This document shows positions 63,420 through 64,000 of a stretch of DNA of 64,000 nucleotides, one piece after another. The notes beneath the pieces are model-generated. The model made no database searches. It was given only the letters and a program-made list of their open reading frames with translations, and was not told the DNA's origin. Every line of letters begins with the position of its first letter. Position 1 is the stretch's first letter. Origin of the DNA: a candidate division KSB1 bacterium (GTDB taxonomy: Bacteria; Zhuqueibacterota; Zhuqueibacteria; JANLFK01; Oleimicrobiaceae); NCBI GenBank assembly GCA_024655945.1, contig JANLFK010000010.1, positions 79,275-143,274 of the forward strand, read 5' to 3'. A program made the position numbers and the translations under genes.

Positions 63420-64000
63420 TTCAGGCTTTTTCTTTGAGGAAGCAGGTCATCTACCTTATGTTAGTCTTCCGGTCTTTCTTCTCTTTAGTTTACCACAGCC
63501 TTAAGCCAATCTTCCTTTGCTATTCTGGCATTTTCTTTGGCTAGCCAGATTCTCAAGAAGTTAGCAGCTCCCATAGGAGACTTGAAGCCATCCATAGGTC
63601 TAGTGCGCCTCCGGTACTCCTTTATACCCCTCTCCAAAGGTGACGTTGTCTTTGGCTCTTTAGTTTCCAGTCTCATTTTGGCTACCTGAACAGCCTGTTT
63701 CACTTTGTCCCAGTCATTAGGAAATAGTTCCCTTGTCTTAAGGAAGACATTGCGGAGTTGATGCCAGGCACATAGGCGACTTTTAGCTTTAGGCAAGATA
63801 AAGCCTAAGGCAGTGGCGATAGCCTGGTCACCATCGTGGATAACCAGTAACCCCCGTCCGCTATTAGGAATCTCTAAAGCTTCAAGAAGGCTTATCCAAG
63901 AAGCTTGACTCTTATCTGGAGATAAAGCTGCGCCAAGATAAGCTCTTCGGCCACCCTTGCCTTCACCTAAGGCTAAAAGGTTCCAGTAAGGCTTACCTTT
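63420..64000 (-). mobile_element. IS256/mutator-type insertion sequence, one end
   Basis: From about 63420 the sequence turns sharply AT-richer than the operon and carries a transposase gene reading toward atpB. The other end is outside the window, so terminal repeats and target duplication cannot be checked. The exact edge is uncertain by a few bases. Confidence 0.7.
63485..64000 (-). CDS. IS256/mutator-family transposase, C-terminal part
   Basis: The frame is open from the window edge to the stop at 63485 (171 residues seen). It reads GKPYWNLLALGEGKGG, then LLVIHDGDQAIATALGFI with the second catalytic Asp, LCAWHQLRNV (the C-x2-H mark of mutator-type enzymes) and TTSPLERGIKEYRRRTRPMD, where the Glu is the third catalytic acid. 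It continues FLRIWLAKENARIAKEDW. The N-terminal DNA-binding part and the first Asp are outside the window. Confidence 0.85.
   Translation of the reverse strand, partial: KGKPYWNLLALGEGKGGRRAYLGAALSPDKSQASWISLLEALEIPNSGRGLLVIHDGDQAIATALGFILPKAKSRLCAWHQLRNVFLKTRELFPNDWDKVKQAVQVAKMRLETKEPKTTSPLERGIKEYRRRTRPMDGFKSPMGAANFLRIWLAKENARIAKEDWLKAVVN

Overview
The window is 64 kb of GC-rich chromosome from a Gram-negative (diderm) bacterium. Evidence for the envelope type is LpxH (lipid A), LolCD, many lipobox signal peptides, and an alpha-2-macroglobulin/PBP1C pair. McsA-McsB-ClpC occurs together with Lol and lipid A genes, a DUF3098-type protein is present, and there are sigma-54 activators and ordinary TTGACA-N17-TATAAT-like promoters (not the Bacteroidota type). 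I infer a member of the wider FCB group, for example a KSB1-, Latescibacterota- or Calditrichota-like lineage. This is an inference from gene content, not a placement.

Layout. 1-11.2 kb: an NtrC-type regulator, a frameshifted secreted protein, a ParB-like/SPL-like radical SAM pair, an AGCS amino-acid:cation symporter, and a tight + strand run (GIY-YIG protein, second SPL-type radical SAM, Fpg-like glycosylase, two conserved unknowns, LeuC/LeuD). 11.6-12.8 kb: tRNA-Asp, tRNA-Val, a small DUF3098-like membrane protein with an almost leaderless promoter, and a cluster of REP-like hairpins. 12.8-18.2 kb: a GlsB/YeaQ-like protein, a serine hydrolase, a lipoprotein, and ornithine aminotransferase with an AmpG-like MFS protein.

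18.4-22.6 kb is the accessory island. A PD-(D/E)XK nuclease gene lies between near-identical 15-bp repeats that carry an integron-type GTTAGGC core, with an inverted repeat just after its stop. It sits against the ruins of a type I restriction locus: an hsdM 3' end, an intact small ORF plus nucleotidyltransferase pair, an hsdS with stops and frameshifts, and a broken DUF3800 gene.

22.6-40.1 kb is envelope biology: PepSY-like and Gly-rich exported proteins, a beta-lactamase-fold lipoprotein, an HELGH metalloprotease-like lipoprotein, PBP1C, a thioester alpha-2-macroglobulin, PBP1A and LpxH. 40.2-51.5 kb is probably one long minus-strand transcription unit, prfB (with its programmed frameshift)-transporter-alr-lysS-lolC-lolD-mcsA-mcsB-clpC. 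It has a good promoter before prfB and an intrinsic terminator after clpC. 52-60.1 kb holds a small zinc-ribbon gene and a minus-strand operon: membrane protein (two frameshifts), GH43-like, an (alpha/alpha)6 glycosidase, a UroD-family protein, and an SppA with an extra N-terminal domain.

The right end is an F-type ATP synthase operon with two lesions. atpB has lost its 5' third next to an IS256/mutator-type transposase. atpF runs directly into an atpD that lacks about 80 N-terminal residues, with atpH, atpA and atpG absent. This is either real decay of one ATPase copy, a recent deletion, or a misassembly. Four reading-frame breaks in three otherwise good genes, three of them in homopolymers, keep sequence or assembly error on the table.
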